A DNA stretch of 64,000 bases, taken from NCBI GenBank assembly GCA_016713325.1, contig JADJPJ010000006.1, forward strand, positions 1 through 64,000. The letters run 5' to 3'. Shown here one piece after another: positions 51,704 through 60,791 of this stretch. The DNA comes from Candidatus Flexifilum affinis. Its GTDB lineage: Bacteria > Chloroflexota > Anaerolineae > Aggregatilineales > Phototrophicaceae. Below the pieces are notes generated by a model. It was not told the origin of the DNA and searched no databases. It saw only the letters and a program-made list of their open reading frames with translations. The translations under genes and the position numbers were made by a program. Position 1 is the stretch's first letter. Each line of letters begins with the position of its first letter.

Positions 51704-54301
51704 TCAGTTGTTCGTTTGAGTCACCGTCGGTAACCTCACGGTGAAAACGGCACCCCCGCTACTGGCCGACCCAACCATTATCTCGCCACCCACCCGTGAT
51801 ACCACCTGCCGACAGATATAAAGCCCCAGGCCTGTCCCCTGACCGTGCGGCTTCGTCGTAAAGAACGGCTCGAAAATCATCTCCCGTTTCTCATCCGGGA
51901 CTCCTGGCCCGTTGTCGCGCACCGTAACTGTAATCGTCCGGTCCAGGCGTTGGAACTCGACGCCGACGTCCACACGAGCATGTTCCCGCCCGACCAGCAC
52001 ATCATGTGCATTGATCAGTAAGTTTAACCAAACATCATCAAGTGTGCCCTGTGGCGCCAGAACGGGCGGCAGTACAGCATCTGCGGGATGCATCTGGAGC
52101 TCGATGACGGCCTTGTTGAAATAGGACTGCACCAGCGTGACGGTTTCCTGAATCGAGGCGTTAACGTCCACCTCGATCATCGGCGCATTTTCCAGATCGG
52201 GCCGCGCGCTGGAAAGTAGCCGGCGCACCACGCCAGTCGCCCGCTTGCCCGCGCGCACGATCGCGCTGAGCGATTCGTACTCCGGCGTGCCCGCTTCGCG
52301 CTTATCCAGGAGCAGCTGGCCATCGAGCACAATGGTGGTCAGCGGGTTATTGATCTGATGGGCGACCGCCGCCGCCAGTTCGCCCATGGCAGAAAGCCTG
52401 GCGGTTTGGACCAGCTTCACCTGCGCGGCTTTGAGTTCTTGCAGACTCTGCTCCAGATCGACGACGAGCTGCGCATTGTCCATGGCCGTAGCGCCCTGCC
52501 CCACAACAGCGCGCGCCAGGTCGCTCTCACGTTTCGTGAATACGCGGGGACGCATGTTGTCGATCATCACCGCCATGCCCTGGAACTTGCCGCGCGTTTT
52601 GAGCGGCAGGCCGAGCACCGCGAATCCTCGATTGGCCTGAAGGATGGCCTGCACCGTGGGCGAAAGACCATCCTCTTCAATCGAGTGGTTGAAGGCGCAG
52701 TTTTCCTGATACGGGACGACCATGTGATTGTCGACAGCGTGGCCGCCGTCCAGCCAGGCCATACCGCCGAACGCATAGCGAATGCGCAGCGCTCGGCTAT
52801 CCTGGGTTGTGACGCCGAACTCAATTCGGTCCGCCTCCAAAAGCACACGCAGATCGCCCAGGATATGAAAAACGCTGGCGCCCGCGCGCTCGCCCGTCCC
52901 ACCGACCAGGGTCTGAGCGCAGTTATCGAGCGCCCGTTGAGCACGCTGCAAGCGAGCACGCGTCAGTCGTGTCGCTGGCGGCCCTGCACGGTAGCCAATC
53001 AGCGCGCCGAAAAGCGTGTCGCCCATCGCAACCGGCAGCAGCAGCGCATACCCCGCCCCCACCCGGCTCAGGAACTGCTCCTGGACCGGGTTCAGGTTGG
53101 CCCCAGCAATCAATTCGACGCCGCCGTATTTTCTCAGACCTTCATAGTCGCTGGCGCTGAGCGGAACCGTCTGCTCGGCGCCTGCGCGCCATCGCGCCTG
53201 GACGAAAGAGGCACGACAGCAGAACGAGCGCCGGTCGGCGGCCACCTCATAGATCTGCGCCGAGTGCACGTTCAGGATGCGTCCAAGATGCTCGCAGATA
53301 GCCAGCAGGGTGTGGTCGAGTGAGAGCGACGCATTTGCCGACTGGCTGGCATCAACCAGCGCCTTTAATTCGTTGGTTCGCCGGACGCTCTCTCCGTGGA
53401 TGCGCGCGTTGTTGATGGCGATAGCCGCATAGGACGCCAGGTTGTCCAGCAGCTCCAGGTGGCGCTCAGTGAAAAGGGATTGCTTGTCCCGGTTGATAAC
53501 GCCGAGGACGCCGAGGGCGCTCCCGTTCAGGAGGATCGGCACATAGAGCAGCGCGTTGGCGAAGTATTCGGTCTTGACCTTGTGTGGGCCTCTGGTGCTC
53601 ATCAGGACCGGCTGCGCGGTGATGAAGACATTGCCCGCCAGCGTGTCCTGCGTCTTGATGCGGAAATTCTCCGCGACGTGGGCATCGATGCCCACTTTGG
53701 CCCGCAGATAGAGCTGCTCCGAGTTTTCATCGGGAAGCAGGATCATGCCTTCTTCCGCGCCGGTCAAGCGCCGCGCCGCCTCGACAACGCGGTTCAGAAC
53801 CTCGCTGAGATCGAGCACTTCCGTGAGCGACCGGCTGAGCGAGAAGAGCGTCCGTATCTCCTCATCGTTCCAGTCCACGTTGACCTCGCGGCGAGGCTCT
53901 GCTCTGGCAGATTCGACGACGGACGGGAGCGCATCCGGGACGTACTGGGGAATTCGCAGCGCCGCGAGGAGCGATTGGCGCACAGTGACCTCATCGAGCG
54001 AAGTCAGCGGCACATCCGCGGCCTTCAGCAGATCGTCGCGGCGCCCATCGTCGCTGTAGATCAGGAGCGGCGGCCGGTGCCGGATGCGAGACAGCAGCAG
54101 TGCGCTCGACTCGCCTGTTTCCGCGTGAGTCATGCGGGCGTCAACCAGGGCGACGGAGAAATTCTCGTTCTGGAGATAGTAGGCAGCATCGCGGTGCGAA
54201 TAGCCGGCCGTGACCGAAAAGCCTCGACCGTCTACCCCCTCTGCGATCTGCTGAATGAAATCAAGATCGCCGCTCGCGACCAGCAATCTACGTACGACCA
54301 T
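51704..54301 (-). CDS. GAF-domain histidine kinase
   Basis: This protein of about 865 residues begins with a receiver-like domain lacking clear acceptor context (LLVASGDLDFIQQIAEGVDG, VALVDARMTH). Three GAF-like regions follow (SEVLNRVVEAARRLTGAEEG; NALLYVPILLNGSALGVLGV; a third around residues 500-620). The kinase core has LSAMGELAAAVAHQINNPLT (H-box, HQINNPL), WLNLLINAHDVL (N box), VRDNGPGVP and GTGLGLYICRQVV. No membrane helix is seen, so it senses cytoplasmic ligands. The regulator downstream is probably its partner. The ATG at 54,301 is used. Confidence 0.88.
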   Translation of the reverse strand: MVVRRLLVASGDLDFIQQIAEGVDGRGFSVTAGYSHRDAAYYLQNENFSVALVDARMTHAETGESSALLLSRIRHRPPLLIYSDDGRRDDLLKAADVPLTSLDEVTVRQSLLAALRIPQYVPDALPSVVESARAEPRREVNVDWNDEEIRTLFSLSRSLTEVLDLSEVLNRVVEAARRLTGAEEGMILLPDENSEQLYLRAKVGIDAHVAENFRIKTQDTLAGNVFITAQPVLMSTRGPHKVKTEYFANALLYVPILLNGSALGVLGVINRDKQSLFTERHLELLDNLASYAAIAINNARIHGESVRRTNELKALVDASQSANASLSLDHTLLAICEHLGRILNVHSAQIYEVAADRRSFCCRASFVQARWRAGAEQTVPLSASDYEGLRKYGGVELIAGANLNPVQEQFLSRVGAGYALLLPVAMGDTLFGALIGYRAGPPATRLTRARLQRAQRALDNCAQTLVGGTGERAGASVFHILGDLRVLLEADRIEFGVTTQDSRALRIRYAFGGMAWLDGGHAVDNHMVVPYQENCAFNHSIEEDGLSPTVQAILQANRGFAVLGLPLKTRGKFQGMAVMIDNMRPRVFTKRESDLARAVVGQGATAMDNAQLVVDLEQSLQELKAAQVKLVQTARLSAMGELAAAVAHQINNPLTTIVLDGQLLLDKREAGTPEYESLSAIVRAGKRATGVVRRLLSSARPDLENAPMIEVDVNASIQETVTLVQSYFNKAVIELQMHPADAVLPPVLAPQGTLDDVWLNLLINAHDVLVGREHARVDVGVEFQRLDRTITVTVRDNGPGVPDEKREMIFEPFFTTKPHGQGTGLGLYICRQVVSRVGGEIMVGSASSGGAVFTVRLPTVTQTNN

Positions 54302-54337
54302 TCTTCCCACCGATAGCGAATTCTTCGCTGACCTCGC

Positions 54338-54952
54338 TCAGCGTCGGCTTAAGCGCGCAATACGACGATCGAGGTCGTCGTCAACCGCTTGCTGCTCGGC
54401 CTCCGTGGGAGGCGTCTCCGCTTGAGCTTCGGCCGTTCTGGAGTACTGTTCTATCGTGGAACGCATTTCATCAAGGACGTGGTCGAGAGACGGCACAGGC
54501 GTTCCGGACTGGTTGCGAGGTTGGGCTGTCGGTTCTCCGGCTACGCGGCTCTCTGCGACCACGGACTCTAACAAGTTCACGCGCTGTAGAAGATCTTGTG
54601 TGGCACGCTCATGTTCGACAAGATCGGACTCCAGCATCACCGCACGACGCTGCGCGCGCTTCATGGCGTCAACCGCCAGACGAGCCACATCGGACTGTCC
54701 TTGCTGAAGCGCTGCATCGGCCGCCAGATCGTGACGATCCGCTTCTTCCTGCAGTTCCCGAATTTGCGCCTTCAGCTTGTCTTCGTGCGCGAAGGCGTCG
54801 TCCAGGCTCCTGCGCAATCCTTTGATCTCGCGATCCAGATCGACGCCGCCACGACCCGACGATGCGGATCGGACTGTATCCCGATCGCCTTCAGAATGTT
54901 TGTGCAGCCGCGCACGGACCAAGACATTGAGCTTGCCGAGTAGATCATCCAT
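54338..54952 (-). CDS. PspA/IM30-like coiled-coil protein
   Basis: This 204-residue, almost entirely helical protein starts MDDLLGKLNVLVRARLHKHS and carries long heptad-like stretches (LDREIKGLRRSLDDAFAHED, KLKAQIRELQEEADRHDLAA, MKRAQRRAVMLESDLVEHER). The pattern is that of PspA/Vipp1-type membrane-remodelling proteins, although the N-terminal amphipathic helix is short. It precedes the GAF-kinase gene by 37 bases on the same strand. An envelope-stress role is plausible but not proven. Confidence 0.68.
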   Translation of the reverse strand: MDDLLGKLNVLVRARLHKHSEGDRDTVRSASSGRGGVDLDREIKGLRRSLDDAFAHEDKLKAQIRELQEEADRHDLAADAALQQGQSDVARLAVDAMKRAQRRAVMLESDLVEHERATQDLLQRVNLLESVVAESRVAGEPTAQPRNQSGTPVPSLDHVLDEMRSTIEQYSRTAEAQAETPPTEAEQQAVDDDLDRRIARLSRR

Positions 54953-55007
54953 ACTGCCGATTATACATTTTTTAGATATGGGGGCAACTTAAGCTGGTCG
55001 CTGCAAC

Positions 55008-56546
55008 CTATCCGCAGTTCTCGTCGAAAGCGAGACGGTAGATGGTCATGTTGCTGCCGCCAGCCCGCTTCGCGGCCTCGCCCCCGGTCGTGAAGATCTG
55101 GCACAAGCGCGGGTCCTGGAGGTTTTCCCCTGGTACCTGATTGTCGAGCGCCATGAGATAACGGCCACCTCGTTCCTCAATGAGCGCCCACATGCCCTGC
55201 GGGTCGAAGAGCAGCGGTATGACTTCGGGATTTACCAGGCCGGCAATGTCGAGCACCGGGCGCGGCGCGAAATAGCCTACAGCGCCGATGTCATGGACCA
55301 CCAGTAGATCTTCGGGCGGCACGTTGTCCCGCAACCAGAGCGCAGAAGCCACCATCTCCTGGTCGACAATGGCCACATCCTGGCGATAGGCGGCCAGGCC
55401 CAGCACAAACACGAACATCAGCGTGACCACCACGACGGCCGCGGCCAGCGCCCGGGTCAGCACACGACCGACCATGCTGCGCCGCGAGACTTTCAGCAAC
55501 CAGGCCGTGCCGACCACTCCACACACCAGCGCCGCGGGCAGCAACGGGATCAGGTAGCGGCCATGCTGAATATTGAGAGGCAGCATGGCCGCGTACAGCC
55601 CGATCAGCGCCACCGACCAGATCAGCGGCGCGGCCAGGATGAGCGGCTTGCGATCGCGAATCAGCCAGACTGCATAGGCCACCATGCCAGGAACCAGGAC
55701 GATCTGCGGGCCGGCAGCGAGCGGTTCCAGCAGGTAGCCCAACCGCCACAAGTAGCTCTCATAGAACAGCGGAGTGGCATCCGCGGCTTTCGCGGCCGCC
55801 GTATTGGGCAGCAGCCCACCCGTCACGTCGAGGTTGTAGATCAGGTAAGGCAGCAGAACCAGGCTGAAGACGACAACCGCGGCGACTCCATATAGAAACA
55901 GGCTCGACCACGTTTGTCCCGGTCGAAATCGCAGCAGCAGCACACCGAGCAGCGCCACCAGCAGAATGCCTTCCGCACGGGTCAGTGTGCAGAGCGCCGC
56001 GACCAGCCCGAACACTGCCCCGCGCAGCAGAAGCGTGCCGCTGGCGGCGACTTCCGGGTCCAGTTCGCGCCACGCCAACCAGATCAGAAAGAGCGTGAAC
56101 ATGGCGAAAATCGGCGTTTCCATCCCGGAACCGGCCGCCCAGATCAGATGCCAGGCCGACGCGACCGACAGGCCCCCGGCGAGGACGACCGCGTGAGAAG
56201 TCGGCATCAGACGCCGCGCGAGAAGCGAACCGAAGATGGCCGTCAGAGCCAGCGCCGCAATACCCAGGCCGTGCGTCCAGATCAGGTAGGGAATCCTCAG
56301 AAAATAGCCAACCGCCAGCAGGACGGTGTAGAGCGGCGAACTGGACGCGGCGCTGGGCTGACCGGGAACAAACGACCATTCACCGGACTCCGCCAGATTG
56401 CGCGCGTAGGTCTGGTGAATCCAACTGTCGTCGAGCGGGAAGTTGCCACCCGCTGCTGCGATATACAGCACGCCCAGGGCGATGGACAGGCCGAACAGCA
56501 GCAGCGCGATGCGCCAGAACCGGAGGTCACTCGTGTTGGATTGCAT
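55008..56546 (-). CDS. GT-C-like polytopic glycosyltransferase or related membrane protein
   Basis: This protein of about 512 residues has about ten hydrophobic segments. An early acidic motif, NFPLDDSWIHQTYARNLAES, matches the D-D-x-W/Y loop of GT-C enzymes, and LCTLTRAEGILL is a conserved family element. The ATG at 56,546 is the real start; in-frame codons upstream are Arg/Ser-rich and antisense-like. It overlaps the upstream gene by 20 bases. It likely transfers a sugar from a polyprenyl-phosphate donor to an envelope glycan or protein, but donor and acceptor are unknown. Confidence 0.75.
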   Translation of the reverse strand: MQSNTSDLRFWRIALLLFGLSIALGVLYIAAAGGNFPLDDSWIHQTYARNLAESGEWSFVPGQPSAASSSPLYTVLLAVGYFLRIPYLIWTHGLGIAALALTAIFGSLLARRLMPTSHAVVLAGGLSVASAWHLIWAAGSGMETPIFAMFTLFLIWLAWRELDPEVAASGTLLLRGAVFGLVAALCTLTRAEGILLVALLGVLLLRFRPGQTWSSLFLYGVAAVVVFSLVLLPYLIYNLDVTGGLLPNTAAAKAADATPLFYESYLWRLGYLLEPLAAGPQIVLVPGMVAYAVWLIRDRKPLILAAPLIWSVALIGLYAAMLPLNIQHGRYLIPLLPAALVCGVVGTAWLLKVSRRSMVGRVLTRALAAAVVVVTLMFVFVLGLAAYRQDVAIVDQEMVASALWLRDNVPPEDLLVVHDIGAVGYFAPRPVLDIAGLVNPEVIPLLFDPQGMWALIEERGGRYLMALDNQVPGENLQDPRLCQIFTTGGEAAKRAGGSNMTIYRLAFDENCG

Positions 56547-58065
56547 ACAGCCTCGCCGAGGAGAAGTTGAGCGGACGCAGAAAGTCGGGCGGTGAGTGCA
56601 CGATACTCTGGAGATCCGTCGGGATCGCCGCCGTGTCGTTCTTGAGCACCAGAAAGTCGATATCGTACTGCCGGGCGATCTCCAGGATCGCCGCGGGCGG
56701 GCTGTTGGGCAGGGTCGCGCCACCCAGTCCGGTGAAGTAGTACAACTCAGGCACGTCGTCGAAGAGGACGCGGACCCCTTCAGGCAGCACCGCCTGCAAC
56801 TCCGCATAGAGAGCGGGCGTCTCACTTGCCGGCGCGACTCGCCCGCTGGATGCGTAGAAGACAGCCAGCGCAGCGGCCAGCAGCACCATGCCCGCGCTGA
56901 AAAAGCTCGCTGCGGTCCCGGTCCGCCAGCCACGCCGCCGACGCGACAGCCATTCGACCGCCGAGTCCAGGCCGATCACCGCCAGCGCGCTCCAGAACGG
57001 AATGAGCGCCGCCGCCGAATGCAGCAGCCCGCCACGATAACCAGGATATGGAAAGATGAACGTCATCGCCAGGTGCATGCCCAGCGCATACAGCACAAAG
57101 GGGTGCAGAAACCGATCGCGCCGTCGCCGCCACAAGCCCAGCAGCATCAGTGGAAGCAGCACGACCACCCCTTCGACGGCAATGACAGTGGCCAGATTAT
57201 TGACCAGCGCCTCGCGCCGGGTCTCCCACAGCAGCGCGGGACCATCGGCGAAAAATCGTTCCATCGACGCGTCGGGGGGATAGCTAAAAATGTCGTTGTA
57301 TTCCCGAAACCAGATCGCCTGCGTGCCGCCAAGGGGTAAGGGTGCCCCGATGGCCTGAAGGTTTCGAACAAGTAATGGCGACATGACGGCGAGATAGGCA
57401 GCCACCAAGACGACGAGGTGCCCGAGGCGCGTTCGCAGGGCGGCATTGGAGGTCAAGGCGAAGACAGCGGCCACGAGCAGGAGCAGCAGGCCGTCCGCTC
57501 GGGTGAGATGTGCCAGGGCAGCCAGAGCCCCACAGCCGGCCCACAGCCAGAGGCGGGGTCGCTGAATAGCAGCGCCGGTCAGCAGCAGGCAGGCGCTGCC
57601 GAAGAAGGCATAGGGCGCAAAGGTGTCGGTCGCCCCCCAGTAGCGCACGAAAAACGGGGAAAGCAGCGTCAGTAGGCCGCTTACCCAGGCATGACGCCCG
57701 CTGCCGCCCAGCCGCCACCCCAACACGTAGCCAACGCAGGCCGTCAGCCAGAACAACAGCATCAGCGGAACCTGCGCGGCGACATAACTGCCGGGCGCGT
57801 TCAAGAGGGTCATGCTCACACCGGACAGCACCGAGGTCATGGGCATCCAGTAGAGATGCGAGGGCATCGGCAGCGCGCTGGCGGCGCCAATGTAGGTCCA
57901 AATATACGGGTCGGTCAGACCCTGCCCCGCCGCCAGGCGATGCGCGGCGTTGAAGTGATAGTAGGCGTCGGTGTAACTCGGCGCGCCGACAATGCCAAAC
58001 ACGATTGCAGCCGCAGCGATCAACGCGAGGAGCGCGAAGAGCCGATCTTGCATGGCGCGACGCAT
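56527..58065 (-). CDS. GT-C-like polytopic glycosyltransferase
   Basis: This 512-residue multi-TM protein has the early motif APSYTDAYYHFNAAHRLAAG (acidic loop plus YHF) and LAHLTRADGLLLLL. It ends in a soluble domain (LPEGVRVLFDDVPELYYFTG). The layout is that of oligosaccharyltransferase/ArnT-type GT-C proteins and is similar to that of the next gene downstream, so the pair may be old duplicates. The start overlaps nothing; 6 bases separate it from the upstream gene. The substrate is unknown. Confidence 0.75.
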   Translation of the reverse strand: MRRAMQDRLFALLALIAAAAIVFGIVGAPSYTDAYYHFNAAHRLAAGQGLTDPYIWTYIGAASALPMPSHLYWMPMTSVLSGVSMTLLNAPGSYVAAQVPLMLLFWLTACVGYVLGWRLGGSGRHAWVSGLLTLLSPFFVRYWGATDTFAPYAFFGSACLLLTGAAIQRPRLWLWAGCGALAALAHLTRADGLLLLLVAAVFALTSNAALRTRLGHLVVLVAAYLAVMSPLLVRNLQAIGAPLPLGGTQAIWFREYNDIFSYPPDASMERFFADGPALLWETRREALVNNLATVIAVEGVVVLLPLMLLGLWRRRRDRFLHPFVLYALGMHLAMTFIFPYPGYRGGLLHSAAALIPFWSALAVIGLDSAVEWLSRRRRGWRTGTAASFFSAGMVLLAAALAVFYASSGRVAPASETPALYAELQAVLPEGVRVLFDDVPELYYFTGLGGATLPNSPPAAILEIARQYDIDFLVLKNDTAAIPTDLQSIVHSPPDFLRPLNFSSARLYAIQHE

Positions 58066-58071
58066 GGTCAG

Positions 58072-59337
58072 CTACCCGATCTCTACGTCAAGGTTGTCAC
58101 GACGCAGGTTGCGATACAACGCGACGCAGAACGCGAGCAGCAGCAGCGTGCGGGCCACAATCAGAATGACAAACGGGGTCACCAGACTGCCGGTGATAAC
58201 ACCGCCGGTGTCGCCCGTGCGCACGAAGAGAAAGGGATATTCGACAAACACGGTCACAGTCAGCAGAATGATCGCCAGAATGCCGTCACGGCTGGGGAAG
58301 GCCAGCAGCAGCAGCGGGATGATCTGCGCCAGCCACTGCGGGCTCCAGCCCTGCGCCTGAAGGAAGAAGATGAGCAGCGCCACGGCCACGAACGACACCG
58401 CACCGCGGTCGTCGCGCCGCCGCGTCGTCAGGAAAATGCCGGCGCCAGCGGCTGCCGCGAGGCCGAGCCGCACCAGCCCCGGGATGACCGCCGGATTGCC
58501 CTGCGACCGGTTTGCCGCGTCCGGGTCAAGTCGTTCAGGGACCGGGCCGAAATTACCCGTTGTCATGTTGCCGTCCAGCAGCGCCCAGACCGTCTGGTAC
58601 GACGCTTTGCTGAACTGCGCCGTCAGAGAAGGCAGCGTCATGGCCACGTTCTGCGCAAACAGCAGCGCATAGACCAGCGCGAACCATCCCAGCACAGTCG
58701 CCGTGTAGCGCACCGCAACCCGAGCCGGTCGCATACGCCAGACCGCGCCCAGGATCAGGGCCGGGGTGAACTTGATCAGCATGCCGATGCCGGCCACGAC
58801 GGCGGAACGCCCATGTCGGCGGTCAAGGAAGGCGGCCAAACCCCACAATAGAAAGAACGCCACCATCGGTTCGAAGTTCCACCAGATCATCACGGCTGGC
58901 GCCAGGAGCAGCGCGTAGACCCAGGCCAGCGCCATGCCGGTTCCCAGGTCATACAACTTGCTGCCAATGCGCCGCACCATGAGCAGATTACCGACATCGA
59001 AAACCAGCATCAGCAGGCCAAAGGCCATGGCGAATGTACCGTAATCGCGCCCGAACATCTGAAAGAACAGGACGTTCAGAGTGGAGGGAATCGGCGGGAA
59101 TTCGCTCCACCAGTCGCGAAACGGCAGCAGCCCTTCGCGCGAAAATGCGCCGAGTTGGTAGTATGTGAAATAATCGCCGCCGGCCGTCACCCCGCGCTCG
59201 CCGCCGGCCTGAAACAGCGGCATGTAGACCACCACCATCAGCAGGCGGAAGCCGACGAACAGCAGCACCAGCAGACGGAGGTCCATAAAGAGCTGAGCAG
59301 CGCGCAGGCCGACATCGCGCTTCGAAGTGGGCGTCAC
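58072..59337 (-). CDS. GT87-like (DUF2029) polytopic mannosyltransferase-like protein
   Basis: This protein of about 421 residues has about ten hydrophobic segments. The motif GGDYFTYYQLGAFSREGLLP, FRDWWSEFPP and a later IKFTPALILGAVW match polyprenol-phosphate-mannose-dependent GT87 proteins. The GTG at 59,337 is chosen because GGGAGG lies seven bases upstream and overlaps the end of the preceding gene. It is probably part of the same glycan pathway as its neighbours. Confidence 0.72.
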   Translation of the reverse strand: MTPTSKRDVGLRAAQLFMDLRLLVLLFVGFRLLMVVVYMPLFQAGGERGVTAGGDYFTYYQLGAFSREGLLPFRDWWSEFPPIPSTLNVLFFQMFGRDYGTFAMAFGLLMLVFDVGNLLMVRRIGSKLYDLGTGMALAWVYALLLAPAVMIWWNFEPMVAFFLLWGLAAFLDRRHGRSAVVAGIGMLIKFTPALILGAVWRMRPARVAVRYTATVLGWFALVYALLFAQNVAMTLPSLTAQFSKASYQTVWALLDGNMTTGNFGPVPERLDPDAANRSQGNPAVIPGLVRLGLAAAAGAGIFLTTRRRDDRGAVSFVAVALLIFFLQAQGWSPQWLAQIIPLLLLAFPSRDGILAIILLTVTVFVEYPFLFVRTGDTGGVITGSLVTPFVILIVARTLLLLAFCVALYRNLRRDNLDVEIG

Positions 59338-59338
59338 C

Positions 59339-60787
59339 TCAGGCCTCCCGCGTGAATACTGAGGCAAAGTCGTCGGAGTAGGCCTGACGCCAGCCTGGAT
59401 CTTCGGCCAGCTGCCGCGCCAGCCCGCTGTGCGTCTCGATCAGCGCCAGGCGAATGTCATACTGCTCAAACAGGTCCCGCCACGAGTCGCCGCCGGTCGC
59501 CGCCTGAAGGTAGCGCATCAGCAGGTCGTCGCCGTAGAGGTCGGTGCGCCCATCGACAAAGACCGGATACTCGCGCAGCGCATAGACCAGATACCCACCC
59601 CAGTTGTAGCTGTTGAACATCGGGCCTTCGGGCTGGTTCTCCTGGATATACGCCACCGCTTCGACCGGAAGCGACGCTTCCATCGCTTCGTCGACCATGC
59701 GCGGCAGCACTACGGAGAGTGTCTTGACGACGGCGGCCAATGCAATGACGGCGATCAGGATGACGTTGATCACAGCCATACGTCCGCTCGAGCGGCGCAG
59801 CGGTTTGAGCAGCCAGCCGCGCTCATTGAGGTAGTCATGCAGAAAGAACGTCAGGATCGGCGTGGCGACCACGGCGAAGACGGCGATATTGCGGCCGGCG
59901 AGCAAACCCATGAAGGCGGTGCCGCCCACGAGAAAGTACTCTGTCCAGTCCATGCGCCGGCGGCTGACGCCCGCAGCACCGAGCACCCCGAGCAGCAAAA
60001 AGACGAAGGGCCACGTCTCGCGACCCTGAAAGTTGGGCGAGTTCCATTCCTGTATGAAGTTGCGCAACGCGCCAATGCCGATCGTCTGGAAAGGCACCGA
60101 CAGAATATTCAACCCGTTGGGGTTGATCACCAGTGCGGCAGCGGAGATCAGGCCGATCAGAATCAGCTTGCCCAACCCCCTCCATGAGACACGGTTGCCA
60201 CTCGAATTGAACAGCCGACCCGCGATCTCGCCGGCGATCAGCGCTCCTAGAAAGATAAAGCCGATGGCGAACCCGGCATGCAGATTCCCCCACAACGCCA
60301 TCAGGGGCGGGTACAGCCAGAGCCGATCGACGCCCCGGTACTTGTAGAGAAAGAGGAGATACAGCGCCGCGGCACTGAGTACGAAGGAGAGCATCTGCGG
60401 CCGTGGCGACCAGAAGACCGCCGCTGCCGCTGCGCCGAGGATGATGGCGAAGGCCCGCAAATAGGCGCTTCCCTCGCACATCAGGAAGATGAGAAACATG
60501 CCGGCAGTCGCCAGGCCGGCCATATAGACCACCAGCCCGGTCATGCCCCCGATCTGCCAGAAGCCGTAGAGGATGACCTGCGCCCCCCAGCTGTGGTTGA
60601 TCCACGGCTCCCCTGCACGCGTCGTGGAGAAGGAGTCGGCCGTGATGAATCCTTCGTTCACAATGGTTTCGCCGCTGCGCAGATGCCACCAGGTATCCGT
60701 GTCGACCGGGACGCGCGCCGCCAGCGCGAACACCAGCAGAAAGAGGATGATGATGGAGGTCCGCTCGATGGTCAGCCTGCGCAGCAT
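59339..60787 (-). CDS. Polytopic membrane protein of the glycan cluster
   Basis: This protein of about 482 residues has about eleven hydrophobic segments and the N-terminal motif PVDTDTWWHLRSGETIVNEG, an acidic loop followed by WWH as in some GT-C-like proteins of Chloroflexota. Later elements are SPRPQMLSFVLSAAALY and a C-terminal soluble domain with MFNSYNWGGYLVYALREYPV and FVDGRTDLYGDDL. Its exact activity is not known. It follows the sugar transferase gene by only a few bases. Confidence 0.7.
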   Translation of the reverse strand: MLRRLTIERTSIIILFLLVFALAARVPVDTDTWWHLRSGETIVNEGFITADSFSTTRAGEPWINHSWGAQVILYGFWQIGGMTGLVVYMAGLATAGMFLIFLMCEGSAYLRAFAIILGAAAAAVFWSPRPQMLSFVLSAAALYLLFLYKYRGVDRLWLYPPLMALWGNLHAGFAIGFIFLGALIAGEIAGRLFNSSGNRVSWRGLGKLILIGLISAAALVINPNGLNILSVPFQTIGIGALRNFIQEWNSPNFQGRETWPFVFLLLGVLGAAGVSRRRMDWTEYFLVGGTAFMGLLAGRNIAVFAVVATPILTFFLHDYLNERGWLLKPLRRSSGRMAVINVILIAVIALAAVVKTLSVVLPRMVDEAMEASLPVEAVAYIQENQPEGPMFNSYNWGGYLVYALREYPVFVDGRTDLYGDDLLMRYLQAATGGDSWRDLFEQYDIRLALIETHSGLARQLAEDPGWRQAYSDDFASVFTREA

Positions 60788-60791
60788 GGCC

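Noticed and set aside
56547..56933. N-terminal extension of the GT-C-like gene beginning at 56,933
   Set aside because: The extra codons are Arg/Ser/Cys-rich and lie inside the upstream gene in another frame. The ATG at 56,546 begins the conserved part.
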